A stretch of DNA of 64,000 bases from CAVQHY01 sp963712465. Its GTDB lineage: Bacteria > Actinomycetota > Thermoleophilia > Gaiellales > Gaiellaceae. The stretch spans positions 372,001 to 436,000 of the forward strand of contig CAVQHY010000008.1 of the NCBI GenBank assembly GCA_963712465.1. Direction: 5' to 3'. Under the pieces are notes generated by a model. That model was given only the letters and a program-made list of their open reading frames with translations, did not search any database and had not been told where the DNA came from. The translations under genes were made by a program, and so were the position numbers. Positions 54,242-62,373 of the stretch are shown in pieces (position 1 is the stretch's first letter; each line of letters starts with the position of its first letter).

Positions 54242-55980
54242 AAAACGGAAAGCTCAGAAGCGGCCTCTGGTTTGACGGGTCCGACATCCAGACCTACTGC
54301 CACCGCGGCTGGCTGCGTCACGACGGGTTCTCCGAGGAGGCTCTCCGCGGCCGGCCGGTGATCGGCATCTGCAACATGTGGAGCGAACTCGTCGGCTGCA
54401 ATGTGCACCTTCGCGGGCTCGCCGAAGCGGTGAAGCGCGGCGTGCTGCAGGAGGGCGGCCTGCCGCTCGAGTTTCCCGTGATGGTGCCCGGGGACGCGCT
54501 TCAGAAGCCCGCGGCGATGATGTACCGAAACCTCGCATCGATGGACGTCGAGGAGACGATCCGGTCTAACCCGCTCGACGCGGTGGTGCTCCTTGCCGGG
54601 TGCGACAAGTCGGTACCGGCGGCCGTGATGGGAGCAGCGAGCGCCGACGTTCCCTTCGTCATGGTCACCGGAGGCCCCGCCCTACCGGGGTTCTGGCGCG
54701 GGAAGCGGTGGGGGTCGGGCGAGGGCTACTGGCGCTTCGCGGACATGGCGCGCACGGGCGAGATCACGCCCGAGGAGTACGCCGAAGCCGAAGCGGCCAC
54801 GAACCGCAGCCAGGGCCACTGCATGGACATGGGCACGGCCTCGACGATGGCGGCGATGTGTGAGGCGCTCGGGGTGTCGCTGCCCGGGAATGCGGCGATC
54901 CCGGCCGTCGACGTGCGGCGCTCCGTCCTGGCCGAGCGTGCCGGCCGCCGTGCAGTCGCGCTCGCGCACGATGGGACACGGCCGAGTTCGATCCTCACTC
55001 GCAAAGCGTTCGAGAACGCAATCCGCATCCTCGAGGCGATCGCGGGCTCAACCAACGCGCTGATACACCTCATCGCGATCGCGGGCCGGGTCGGAGTCCC
55101 CTTGGCGCTGGACGACTTCCGAGCAGCCGAAGACACGCCCGTCCTCGTCGACGTCGAGCCGACCGGGAAATACCTGATGGAGGACTTCTTCTTCGCCGGG
55201 GGACTTCAGGCGGTCATCAATGAGCTGCTCCCACTCCTCCACCCTGACGCCGCCACGGTGACCGGGAAAACGATCGCCGAGAACGCGTCCGGGGTGCGCA
55301 CCGAAAATCCCGACGTGATCCGGCCGTTCGCCGAGCCGCTCCAACCCCGGAGCTCCCACGTCGTGCTGCAGGGCTCGCTCGCGCCTGACGGCGCCGTGCT
55401 GAAGCGGAGCGCGGCCTCGCCCCACCTGCTCCGCCACCGTGGCCCTGCGGTCGTATTCGAAGACGTTCACGACCTGAACGCACGCATCGACGACCCCGAT
55501 CTGCCGGTAAACGCCAAGAGCGTGCTGGTGCTGAAGAACGGAGGGCCGAAGGGCGCACCCGGCTTCCCCGAGTTCGGCACGCTCCCGATCCCGCAAAAGC
55601 TCCTGCGGGAAGGAATCGACGACTTGCTTCGCATCTCCGACTCCAGGATCAGCGGAACGTCGTTCGGGACGACCGTCGTCCACGTCGCGCCAGAGGCGGC
55701 GGTCGGCGGGCCGCTCGCACTCGTCCGTAACGGCGACCTGATCGCGTTCGACGCAGAGGCGGGCACGCTCGACCTCGAACTCGAGCCCGCCGAGTTCGAG
55801 CGACGGGGCGCCGCCTGGACGCCGCCGCAGAGGCCCTACACGCGCGGCTACGGCCGCCTCTTCATGGATCACGTCCTCCAGGCTCCCGAGGGCGCCGACT
55901 TCGACTTTCTAAGAAACCCCGAGGGTGAACGGCCCGAACTCGTGCCCCCGCTGCTCCTTCACGGCTGGGTGTCTCTGTAG
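54238..55980 (+). CDS. IlvD/Edd-family dehydratase, sugar-acid type
   Basis: 580 aa. The Fe-S-binding Cys positions of the family are present: IGICNMWSELVGCN (about 42-55), LLAGCDKSVPAAVMGA (about 118-133) and GHCMDMGTASTMAAMCEALG (about 192). The last motif is the L-arabinonate/D-xylonate dehydratase form rather than the branched-chain IlvD form. C-terminal barrel with PGFPEFGTLPIPQKLL and DSRISGTSFGTTVVHVAPEA. Dehydrates an aldonate-like acid to a 2-keto-3-deoxy acid. Last gene of the rightward operon, translationally coupled to the transporter ATPase. Confidence 0.88.
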   Translation: MKNGKLRSGLWFDGSDIQTYCHRGWLRHDGFSEEALRGRPVIGICNMWSELVGCNVHLRGLAEAVKRGVLQEGGLPLEFPVMVPGDALQKPAAMMYRNLASMDVEETIRSNPLDAVVLLAGCDKSVPAAVMGAASADVPFVMVTGGPALPGFWRGKRWGSGEGYWRFADMARTGEITPEEYAEAEAATNRSQGHCMDMGTASTMAAMCEALGVSLPGNAAIPAVDVRRSVLAERAGRRAVALAHDGTRPSSILTRKAFENAIRILEAIAGSTNALIHLIAIAGRVGVPLALDDFRAAEDTPVLVDVEPTGKYLMEDFFFAGGLQAVINELLPLLHPDAATVTGKTIAENASGVRTENPDVIRPFAEPLQPRSSHVVLQGSLAPDGAVLKRSAASPHLLRHRGPAVVFEDVHDLNARIDDPDLPVNAKSVLVLKNGGPKGAPGFPEFGTLPIPQKLLREGIDDLLRISDSRISGTSFGTTVVHVAPEAAVGGPLALVRNGDLIAFDAEAGTLDLELEPAEFERRGAAWTPPQRPYTRGYGRLFMDHVLQAPEGADFDFLRNPEGERPELVPPLLLHGWVSL

Positions 55981-56130
55981 GCGCAAGCCATTACCGCGGC
56001 CAGTCGCTAGTGACAGACCGAGCGGCCGGGGCCCTCAGGATTGGCGGATTCCAAGACCCCCTATTGGCGTTGATTCCGACCCCGGCCCTCTCTTGTCCCC
56101 TGGCATCGCGCCGCGTCTAGCACCTGCCAC

Positions 56131-56665
56131 CATGGCGGATCGGTCCCCGTTTACAAGGGCACGCTTGTTCCCCCAAAAACGAAGTCGTCGAGACGCACGC
56201 TGCGACTGGCCGAACCGGCCTTGGTCGTTCTGCGCGAACAGCTTCTTCGCCGTCCAGTAGGTGCCCGCCCTGTCTTCCCCTCCCCCGTCCGGCCGACTGT
56301 GGAGAGGCGACAACTTTCGACATCGCGTTTGGAAGCCCGCAGTGAAACGAGTGCGTTTGGGCCAGGTTCGCTTCCACGATCTGCGGCACACGTACGCCTC
56401 GCTCATGATCAGGGCGGGCATACATCCCAAAGTGCTCCAGAGTCTCATGGGGCACTCATCGATCCGCGTCACGATGGACACGTACGGGCACTGTCAGGAT
56501 GCGGACGAGGCTGTGCTCGGCGCGTTCGAGCAGCTCCTGCGGCGCGAGCTGCCCCATCACAGCCCCATCGAGCAAACCGACGAGTACGAGAATCCTGTTG
56601 GAGCGTACCGGGATCGAACCGGTGACCTCCGGCTTGCAAAGCCGGCGCTCTCCCAGCTGAGCTAA
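56131..56665 (+). pseudogene. Tyrosine recombinase (integrase) C-terminal remnant adjoining tRNA-Ala
   Basis: Frame 1 reads TLVPPKTKSSRRTLRLAEPA and LVVLREQLLRRPVGARPVFP; a change in the C-rich stretch near 56285 continues as SGRLWRGDNFRHRVWKPAVK, VRFHDLRHTYASLMIRAGIH, PKVLQSLMGHSSIRVTMDTY. The HxLRHTYAS (His, Arg), LMGHSS (His) and Tyr catalytic residues are present; the N-terminal half with the first Arg is gone. The frame runs through the tRNA antisense strand (YRDRTGDLRLAKPA), which is not protein. Orientation and position fit the integrase of the island. Confidence 0.82.
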
Positions 56666-56671
56666 CGCCCC
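56599..56671 (-). tRNA. tRNA-Ala (anticodon TGC)
   Basis: 73 nt without encoded CCA. The acceptor stem GGGGCGT/ACGCTCC contains the G3-U70 pair that identifies alanine tRNAs; D-arm TAGCTCAGCTGGGAGAGC; anticodon stem-loop CCGGCTTTGCAAGCCGG (TGC); T-arm CCGGTTCGATCCCGG; discriminator A73. Its 3' half is repeated at 36216 and 38754, making it the integration target. Confidence 0.96.
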
Positions 56672-56762
56672 GGGCACCGGAGTCTAGCCCGCGCAACCAC
56701 CGGGGCGAGGTGACCCTTTTGGGGGGCTAGCCCTGCGTGCGCCCGGCCGACACCTGACGCGA

Positions 56763-57585
56763 ATGAGGTTGCTCGCGCCGCTTTGCGCCCTCACCGCCGC
56801 CGCCGCGTTGTCCGGGGTCGCCCACGCGCAGTCGATCGACCTCGACACCGGGGTGGTCGTGTTCAAGGCCTACCCGCGCGGCGACGGGGTCACGGTCGTC
56901 AGCGCGGCAGCACCATCGCGCACCCTCGCGCTCTCCGCGCGACGCGAGCTCGGCGCCGTGCGCAGATCCCCGCTTCAGGTTCGCCGGCGGACGCTGGCGA
57001 TCCGCTCCGACGTTTCTCGTCAACGTCGCGTCGCTTGCGAACATCCGCAGCTCCGCGACGACATTCCTTCCCCCCGGCGCGGTCCTCGACAGGCTCCTCG
57101 CGGGCAGCCGCGTCTGGAACGCGCCCTTCGTGACCGACTGCACCAGCAGACCCGTCGGCTCGCGCTTCGCGACCGTCTACGGTGGACCCACGACGCTGAC
57201 CGGCTCCCTGGCCGACGGAGTGACGCGGGACGGCGTCAACGTGGTCGAGTTCCGCTCGCTGGCCGGAACGATCTGCGACGGCGCGATCGCCTGCACGATC
57301 CTCGACATCGAGCGACGTCGGATCCAGGAGGCGGACGTCCTCTTCGAGAAGGACATCACGCGTCTCTCGGGCTTCGCCGACTACTGGACGACGAGCGACA
57401 CGACGGCGGTCTTCCCCACCTCGGCACAGTTCGCGGTCATCGACGTCGCCGCGCACGAGTGGGGCCACATGCTGGGTCTCGACAACGTCCCGAACTCGAC
57501 GACGCTAACAATGGTCGGCCCGATCCACGACGGGATGCAGACCCTGGGCCTCGGCGACATGCTCGGAGCCCGGGTCATCTACTGA
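56763..57585 (+). CDS. Secreted metzincin-like protein with altered zinc site, frameshifted
   Basis: About 273 aa. ATG 56763 opens a signal peptide (LLAPLCALTAAAALSGVAHA). After about residue 55 the frame changes (about 56930) to ADPRFRFAGGRW, APTFLVNVASLANIRSSATT, FVTDCTSRPVGSRFATVYGG and onwards. The metalloprotease signature reads AAHEWGHMLGLDNVP: two His and the Glu are present, but the third zinc ligand (position 11 of HExxHxxGxxH) is Asn. It lacks the following SxM Met-turn but has TLTMVGPIHD. Either inactive or using the neighbouring Asp. Same-strand neighbour of nothing; convergent with the next gene. Confidence 0.65.
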
Positions 57586-57592
57586 GTCGGGG

Positions 57593-57907
57593 CTAGTCTC
57601 CCCAGTCGAAGTCCCGGGGCCGGCCCCAGAACGAGTCCTCCGCGCTGTCTTCCTCCTGCGGCGCGTTCTCCTCGGTGGGCCAGGCGAGGACGAGGTTGCC
57701 CTCGGTGATCATCTCGGGCTCGGTCCCGTCCATGGTCTCCTCGATCCGGGCCTGCTCCTCGGTCTTGAACAGCGGATGGTTCTCGAACGGGTCGTCGACG
57801 CGATAGCGATCGATCGGCAGGTCGCGATCGAGGTGAGAGTTCCTTCGCTTCAGCTCGAGATGCTCCTCGATGGCGCGCGAGAACGTCGAATCGGTCTCCG
57901 AACTCAT
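57593..57907 (-). CDS. Acidic hypothetical protein
   Basis: 104 aa, strongly acidic C-terminus (EENAPQEEDSAEDSFWGRPR). The N-terminal helix FSRAIEEHLELKRRNSHLDR is followed by DLPIDRYRVDDPFENHPLFK. No cysteine, membrane segment or catalytic motif. Lies 60 bp downstream of the diguanylate cyclase gene on the same strand, possibly the same transcript. Family function unknown to me. Confidence 0.7.
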   Translation of the reverse strand: MSSETDSTFSRAIEEHLELKRRNSHLDRDLPIDRYRVDDPFENHPLFKTEEQARIEETMDGTEPEMITEGNLVLAWPTEENAPQEEDSAEDSFWGRPRDFDWGD

Positions 57908-57967
57908 GCACTCCTCCCGGTTGGGGGCGATCCGGCACCGGATTGTAAAGGAACGGGTCGGCTCGCT

Positions 57968-59755
57968 CTACCGTCGTCGGTGGACCGGGCTCGGCGCGCC
58001 CGCGGAGACGACACAGTTCTTCCCGCTTCGTTTGGCGCGATAGAGCGCCTGATCGGCGGCGGCGAACAGCGCCGACTTGCTCGGCTCGTCCGGAAACGCG
58101 GCGACGCCGAAACTCGCCGTGACAGCAAGCGGCGCGCTGAACCGTGTGTCGACCTGGCGTGCGGCGAGGTCGGCGCGGATCCGCTCGGCGAGTCGCTCGG
58201 CGCCGAGGACATCGGTCTGCGGAAGCAGCACCGCGAACTCCTCGCCGCCGTACCGGGCCGGGACATCGATCTCGCGCACGCTCTTGCGGAGGATCTCGGC
58301 GAAGGCACGCAGAACGTCGTCACCGGCCTGGTGCCCGTAGCGGTCGTTGACCGTCTTGAAGTCGTCGAGGTCCGCGTAGATCAGCGCCAGCGAGCCGCCG
58401 AAGCGCTCGATGCGACCGATCTCGGTCGTCAGGGCGTCCTCGAACTGGCGGCGGTTCGGCAGCTCGGTGAGCTCGTCGGTGGCCGCCTCTCGCTCGACTC
58501 GACGGTGGGACTTCGCGTTGTCGAGAGCAACGCCCGCCTGGCGTCCCAGCCAGTAGGCAAGCTCGCGCGACTCATCGGAGAAGTCCTCGCCGGGCGGCGA
58601 GAGAAGCAGGGTGACGCCCTCGTCCTCCTCGGTTGCGATCGGCACCTCGAGCGGCCGGCCCCCACTGCCCGGATCGCCGGCGCGGGCGAGCTCCTTCCCG
58701 TCGCGCATGAGCAGACCGCCGACCGCTCCCGTCGCGTCGACCACGCTCTGCACGATCAGCGGAAGCAGCGCGTGCGGCTCGTGCGTCGCCGCGAGCGCCT
58801 CACCGAAGCGGCCGACCGCGAGCTTGACCCGCGAGCGCTCGTCTGCGAGCTCCTCGAGGCGCGTCTCGAGCTGCGCGGCCATGTCGTTGAACGAGCGTCC
58901 GAGGACCGCGAACTCGTCGTGCCCGCGAACCTTGACGCGCCGGGAGAAGTCCCCCTTCGCAACTTCGCCGGCGGCGTCCGAGAGCTCCTTGAGCGGGCGA
59001 ACGATCGTCCGCCCGACGAGATAGGCGAGGATCGCGACGAAAGCCAGCGCGCCGAACGCGAAGAGCAGGAGCCGGGTGCGAAGATCCCCGACAGCGGAGT
59101 CGACGACCGATTTCGGGGCCAGCGCGTAGATCGCGACCCCGTCGTCTCCAGACAGGATCTCGGTTCCGGACGCCCGGTAGTCGTCTCCGTCGAGCTCGAC
59201 ATAGCTCGCGGTGCCGTACGGGACGTCGAGCCCGCTTCGCAGATCGGGACCGGCGATGACGCGGCCGCTCGCAACGAGAGCCAGCTGGTCGTCGTCCTCG
59301 AGTCCCGCTCCACGTCGCAGCCGCTTGACGAGCGCATCGTCGAGAGGCACGGACACCACGACGCGACCGACGGGCTCGCCGTCGCGCGTCGTGACACTCG
59401 CCGTGCGCCTCGCCGCGTGCCCCTCCGGCGGGTTGCCCGCCAGCAGCACGCCGTCGGCGTAGAAGCTCGCCCCAGGCACCTGACGCGCGAAGCGAGCGAG
59501 CGCCGCGCGATCCTCGCTCGCGAGGGCTTTCTGAACGGCCGGCGAGCGAGCGAGCGTGGAACCTGCGTCCCCGGCGGCCGAGACGTCGTCCGAATAGTCG
59601 GAGACCGCGACCCGCAGCGCCGCGCTCAGCCGTGCGTCGACACGTCGCGTCTCGCCGCGCGAGGAGACCTCGCTGAACGCCCACGACGCCGCCAGCACGG
59701 GCAGGAGCGCAAGCAGCACGAAGTAGGTGACGAGGCGAAACTTGAAGCTACCCAT
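57968..59755 (-). CDS. Membrane diguanylate cyclase (sensor-HAMP-GAF-GGDEF)
   Basis: 595 aa. TM1 at about 7-28, extracellular sensor domain (about 30-220), TM2 (about 228-250), HAMP (about 250-300, IVRPLKELSDAAGEVAKGDF), GAF-like domain (about 310-425), and GGDEF domain (about 430-585): DLDDFKTVNDRYGHQAGDDV, RYGGEEFAVLLPQ. GGEEF is an active form, and the inhibitory RxxD (REID) sits exactly 5 residues before it, so product feedback is expected. Makes c-di-GMP, which commonly controls exopolysaccharide production; a PNAG-like cluster lies 30 kb away. Confidence 0.92.
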   Translation of the reverse strand: MGSFKFRLVTYFVLLALLPVLAASWAFSEVSSRGETRRVDARLSAALRVAVSDYSDDVSAAGDAGSTLARSPAVQKALASEDRAALARFARQVPGASFYADGVLLAGNPPEGHAARRTASVTTRDGEPVGRVVVSVPLDDALVKRLRRGAGLEDDDQLALVASGRVIAGPDLRSGLDVPYGTASYVELDGDDYRASGTEILSGDDGVAIYALAPKSVVDSAVGDLRTRLLLFAFGALAFVAILAYLVGRTIVRPLKELSDAAGEVAKGDFSRRVKVRGHDEFAVLGRSFNDMAAQLETRLEELADERSRVKLAVGRFGEALAATHEPHALLPLIVQSVVDATGAVGGLLMRDGKELARAGDPGSGGRPLEVPIATEEDEGVTLLLSPPGEDFSDESRELAYWLGRQAGVALDNAKSHRRVEREAATDELTELPNRRQFEDALTTEIGRIERFGGSLALIYADLDDFKTVNDRYGHQAGDDVLRAFAEILRKSVREIDVPARYGGEEFAVLLPQTDVLGAERLAERIRADLAARQVDTRFSAPLAVTASFGVAAFPDEPSKSALFAAADQALYRAKRSGKNCVVSAGAPSPVHRRR

Positions 59756-59842
59756 GTAACGAGCCCTCTCTCCGGGCGTCTGACCGAACGCCTTTGATCG
59801 GGTATCGACGGTTCCGTGTCACCCCTTTAGGGGAGATTGAGT

Positions 59843-60112
59843 CTAGAAGATGGGGCGTTCGAGCACGACCGCGATCACCATGCCCGCGAACCAGCAAATC
59901 CCGGTCACCGCGACGGCAAACCCGCAGAAGCGCTTCTGCTCGGGCCCCGCCATCGCGGCGGCCACCAGCGCGACCAGCATCGCGCCGACGCCGATCCGGC
60001 TCGGGTGGTACACGAGGGAGGCAAGGCCCGCGAACATCGCCGCGGCGGCGAGGTAGCCGGCGACCGTGAACGAGGTTCGACTCCGGGGCACCGACGGCTC
60101 GGACGCGCTCAC
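59843..60112 (-). CDS. Small membrane protein
   Basis: 89 aa with three hydrophobic helices (about 17-35, 42-58, 63-83). GTG 60112 overlaps the stop of the preceding gene (GTGA), so the two form a coupled pair. No family recognised. Confidence 0.65.
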   Translation of the reverse strand: MSASEPSVPRSRTSFTVAGYLAAAAMFAGLASLVYHPSRIGVGAMLVALVAAAMAGPEQKRFCGFAVAVTGICWFAGMVIAVVLERPIF

Positions 60113-60468
60113 GCTGTGGGCTCCTCACTGCGCGAACGCGCCGACGCTGCGCGGGCAGGCCGCCTCGGCGGTGCGGCATGCGGACCGTGCCCTCGACGCA
60201 GACGAGAGCTTCGACGAGGACCACGACCCCTTGGGCCCACCCCGCCTCCGCGCCCCTCGGCGGCATCTCCGCCGGCAAGGCCCTCGGCCGGGCCCGGAGG
60301 ATCCTTCACCGCCCACCAAATGACGTACGCGAGATAGGCGAGCGGGATCTTGAGGATCACCAGGAAGAAGATGGTGAACCAGAGCAAGGTCGCCTGAGTG
60401 TACCGAGTAGCACCGCCGTCGACACGATCGTCATCGATCCGGTAGCCTCCCGCGTCGAAGAGACACAC
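60109..60468 (-). CDS. Small membrane protein, first gene of a coupled pair
   Basis: About 119 aa from GTG 60468. One strong TM helix (TLLWFTIFFLVILKIPLAYL AYVIWWAVKDPP) and a Gly/Arg-rich basic tail. The same frame is open for 430 more codons upstream, but those are antisense to a transglycosylase-like gene. Start codon not certain. Overlaps the next gene by 4 bp. Confidence 0.5.
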   Translation of the reverse strand: MCLFDAGGYRIDDDRVDGGATRYTQATLLWFTIFFLVILKIPLAYLAYVIWWAVKDPPGPAEGLAGGDAAEGRGGGVGPRGRGPRRSSRLRRGHGPHAAPPRRPARAASARSRSEEPTA

Positions 60469-60546
60469 CGGACGGCCACCGGCACCTCTGCGGACACATC
60501 CTGCGCCGGCGCGCCGCACGTCCCGTCGTCGAGCTCCGGAGGTTCC

Positions 60547-61080
60547 ATGCGTGGAGCGATAGCCGTAGTCTGCGTCCTCGGAGCTCTTGCCGTGGCAACG
60601 CCGGCCGTCGGGGCGATGCCCGAAACCTCCAGCGGCGGCGACCCGAGACCCGAGGCGCGGGCGCAGATCGACCTCCTCGAGCAGGCCACGTGGCGCCTCG
60701 AGCGGCTGATGGGGAAACAGCGAAGTCCCGAGACCGTTCTCGCTGCCGAGGCCTCCGTACCGGCGCATCTCGAGCTGCTCGGGCTCTGGCAGACGCGCTA
60801 CGAGGATGCCCTCCGCGCGTTTCGAAGACCGCCGAGGCTCATGGATTGGCTGTGCATCCACAACCTGGAGGGCGCCTGGGACGCGCCTGGGCCGCCGTAC
60901 TACGGAGGACTGCAGATGGACCTCGGGTTCCAGCGCTCCTACGGACGCGAGCTGCTCCGGGAGAAGGGGACCGCCGACCACTGGCTGCCGCTCGAGCAGA
61001 TCTGGGTCGCGGTGCGTGCCCACCGCAGCGGTCGCGGCTTCGAGCCATGGCCGACGGCAGCACGCGAGTGCGGCCTCATG
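60547..61080 (+). CDS. Secreted transglycosylase-like (resuscitation/lysozyme-like) protein
   Basis: About 178 aa. ATG 60547 opens a signal peptide (GAIAVVCVLGALAVATPAVG). The C-terminal domain WLCIHNLEGAWDAPGPPYYG, GLQMDLGFQRSYGRELLREK, HWLPLEQIWVAVRAHRSGRG, FEPWPTAARECGL has the transglycosylase-like pattern, with the catalytic Glu in IHNLEGAW, and should cleave peptidoglycan. The family normally ends at about CGL; here no stop follows, and the frame continues antisense into the NrtR gene, suggesting an indel at the last codons. Convergent with nrtR. Confidence 0.7.
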
Positions 61081-61773
61081 CCTCGGCGTCACCGGCGGAC
61101 GGAACACGGCGAAGGGGTCCGTGACCTCGAGCGTGCTCGAGCGAAACCGGTAGACCGCGGCGGGCCTGCCCCCGGTACGCCCGGGTGTGCGGAAGTCTCC
61201 GGTCGCCACGAGCAGCTCCCGGCGAAGAAGGATTCGCTGCAGGTTTGTCGCGGCGACGTCGTGACCGAGCGCGGCCCGGTAGATGGCGCGCAGCTCGGAG
61301 ATCGTGAAGGAGGGCGGGGCGAGCGCGAACCCGATGTTCGTGTAGGAGAGCTTTGCGCGCAACCGCTCCCGCCCGGCCAGTGCGATCGATCCGTGGTCGA
61401 AGGCGCACGCGGGGAGAGCATCGACCGGGTGCCAGGCCGTGTCTGCGGGAACCTCAGGATCGAGGTTCGAAGGGACGAGCCCGAGATATGCAGTCGCGAC
61501 GACGCGGCCCTCGAGGTGGCGAGCCGGGTGCGAGAGCGTCATCAGCTGCTCGAGATGTGCGAGCTCCTGGACGTCGACCTTGGCGGCGAGGTGGCGGCGA
61601 ATCGACTGCTCCAGCGTCTCGCCCAGCTCGAGGACACCGCCAGGAAGGGCCCACGCGCCGAGAAACGGAGCGCGCGCGCGCTCCCACAGGAGCACCGACA
61701 GCCGCCCTCGCCGCACCTGAAGGACGACCGCGAGGGCTTCGTGGGCGAAAGGGTGTGTGGTAAACTGCTCCAC
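61076..61773 (-). CDS. nrtR: NrtR-like Nudix-domain regulator of NAD metabolism
   Basis: About 230 aa. N-terminal Nudix domain (about 10-140): LGAWALPGGVLELGETLEQS IRRHL, the Nudix box with the REL/EE residues changed as in non-hydrolytic NrtR proteins. C-terminal winged helix (about 150-225): PPSFTISELRAIYRAALGHD, TNLQRILLRRELLVATG, GRTGGRPAAVYRF, the characteristic NrtR ending. NrtR represses NAD synthesis/recycling genes and responds to ADP-ribose; the divergent pncA-like, nadB and nadC genes support this. The 3' end is uncertain by one frame: TGA at 61076 requires a shift near 61110. Confidence 0.8.
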
Positions 61774-61798
61774 TAGTTATCGCCTAGTAGTCTAAAAC
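61771..61798. promoter_or_regulatory. Candidate NrtR operator/divergent promoter
   Basis: ACTAGTTATCGCCTAGTAGT CTAAAAC is an AT-rich island between the divergent nrtR and pncA-like starts, with repeated CTAG/TAGT units (CTAG at 61773-61776 and 61784-61787). It begins at the GTG of nrtR, leaving no room for a ribosome-binding site, so nrtR may be leaderless. Operator role inferred. Confidence 0.4.
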
Positions 61799-61818
61799 CT
61801 CTGGCGGAGGAACTCCAG

Positions 61819-62367
61819 ATGAAGGCCCTGATCATCGTCGACATGCTCGCCGACTTCGTCGACGGGAAGCTGGCAAACGCGAGGGCGCAGGCGATCGTGG
61901 AACCCGTGCGGCGGCTACTCGCCCACGCGCGCGAGCAAGGATGGGTGGTCGTCTTCTCCAACGACGCCCATCTCCCCGGCGACCCCGAGCTTCGCATCTG
62001 GGGCGAGCACGCGATGGCCGGCGACGTCGGGGCGAACGTCATCCCCGCTCTGGCGCCGCGCGCAGACGAGATCGTCTCGCCGAAACGCCACTACGGTGCT
62101 TTCGACGACACGGGACTCGCTGACGACCTGAGACGACGCGGCGTCGACGAGGTCGTGATCGTCGGGCAGCACACACACATCTGCGTGCGTCACTCGTCGT
62201 ACGGCGCACTCCGCCACGGGTTCGAGATCACGATTCCCCGGGACGCCGTCTGCGCCTTCGAGGGCGTCGACGAGGATGAGGCGCTCGCCTACCTGACGAT
62301 GGCGTACGGAGCCCGGATCACGACCGTCGAGGCGCTGGTGGGTCAGCCGGCCGCCGTCGCGGGATAG
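61819..62367 (+). CDS. pncA: Nicotinamidase/isochorismatase-family cysteine hydrolase
   Basis: 182 aa. Catalytic triad: Asp in LIIVDMLADFVDG (about 8), Lys in VSPKRHYGAF (about 88), Cys in GQHTHICVRHSSYGA (about 119). Metal ligands in NDAHLPGDPELRIWGEHAM. Converts nicotinamide to nicotinic acid if the NAD context is a guide; the fold is shared with isochorismatases. ATG 61819 follows GGCGGAGG. First gene of the NAD operon and divergent from nrtR. Confidence 0.85.
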   Translation: MKALIIVDMLADFVDGKLANARAQAIVEPVRRLLAHAREQGWVVVFSNDAHLPGDPELRIWGEHAMAGDVGANVIPALAPRADEIVSPKRHYGAFDDTGLADDLRRRGVDEVVIVGQHTHICVRHSSYGALRHGFEITIPRDAVCAFEGVDEDEALAYLTMAYGARITTVEALVGQPAAVAG

Positions 62368-62373
62368 AACAAC

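Larger units (their letters stand above)
38754..56644. mobile_element. 17.8-kb genomic island in tRNA-Ala(TGC) carrying a catabolic system
   Basis: Ends are a 46-bp exact direct repeat: copy 2 (38754-38799) and the tRNA itself (56599-56644). A tyrosine-recombinase remnant (56131-56665) adjoins the tRNA. The cargo is an enolase-superfamily gene plus two divergent operons for uptake and metabolism. Recombinase decay and absence of conjugation genes suggest an immobilised element. Boundaries follow the standard logic of tRNA-site integration; excision is untested. Confidence 0.7.

Noticed and set aside
60109..61776. Very long open frames on both strands (over 500 codons) across the transglycosylase/NrtR region
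   Set aside because: Each is a real gene continued into the antisense of its neighbour. High GC depletes stops and likely indels removed the natural ends.
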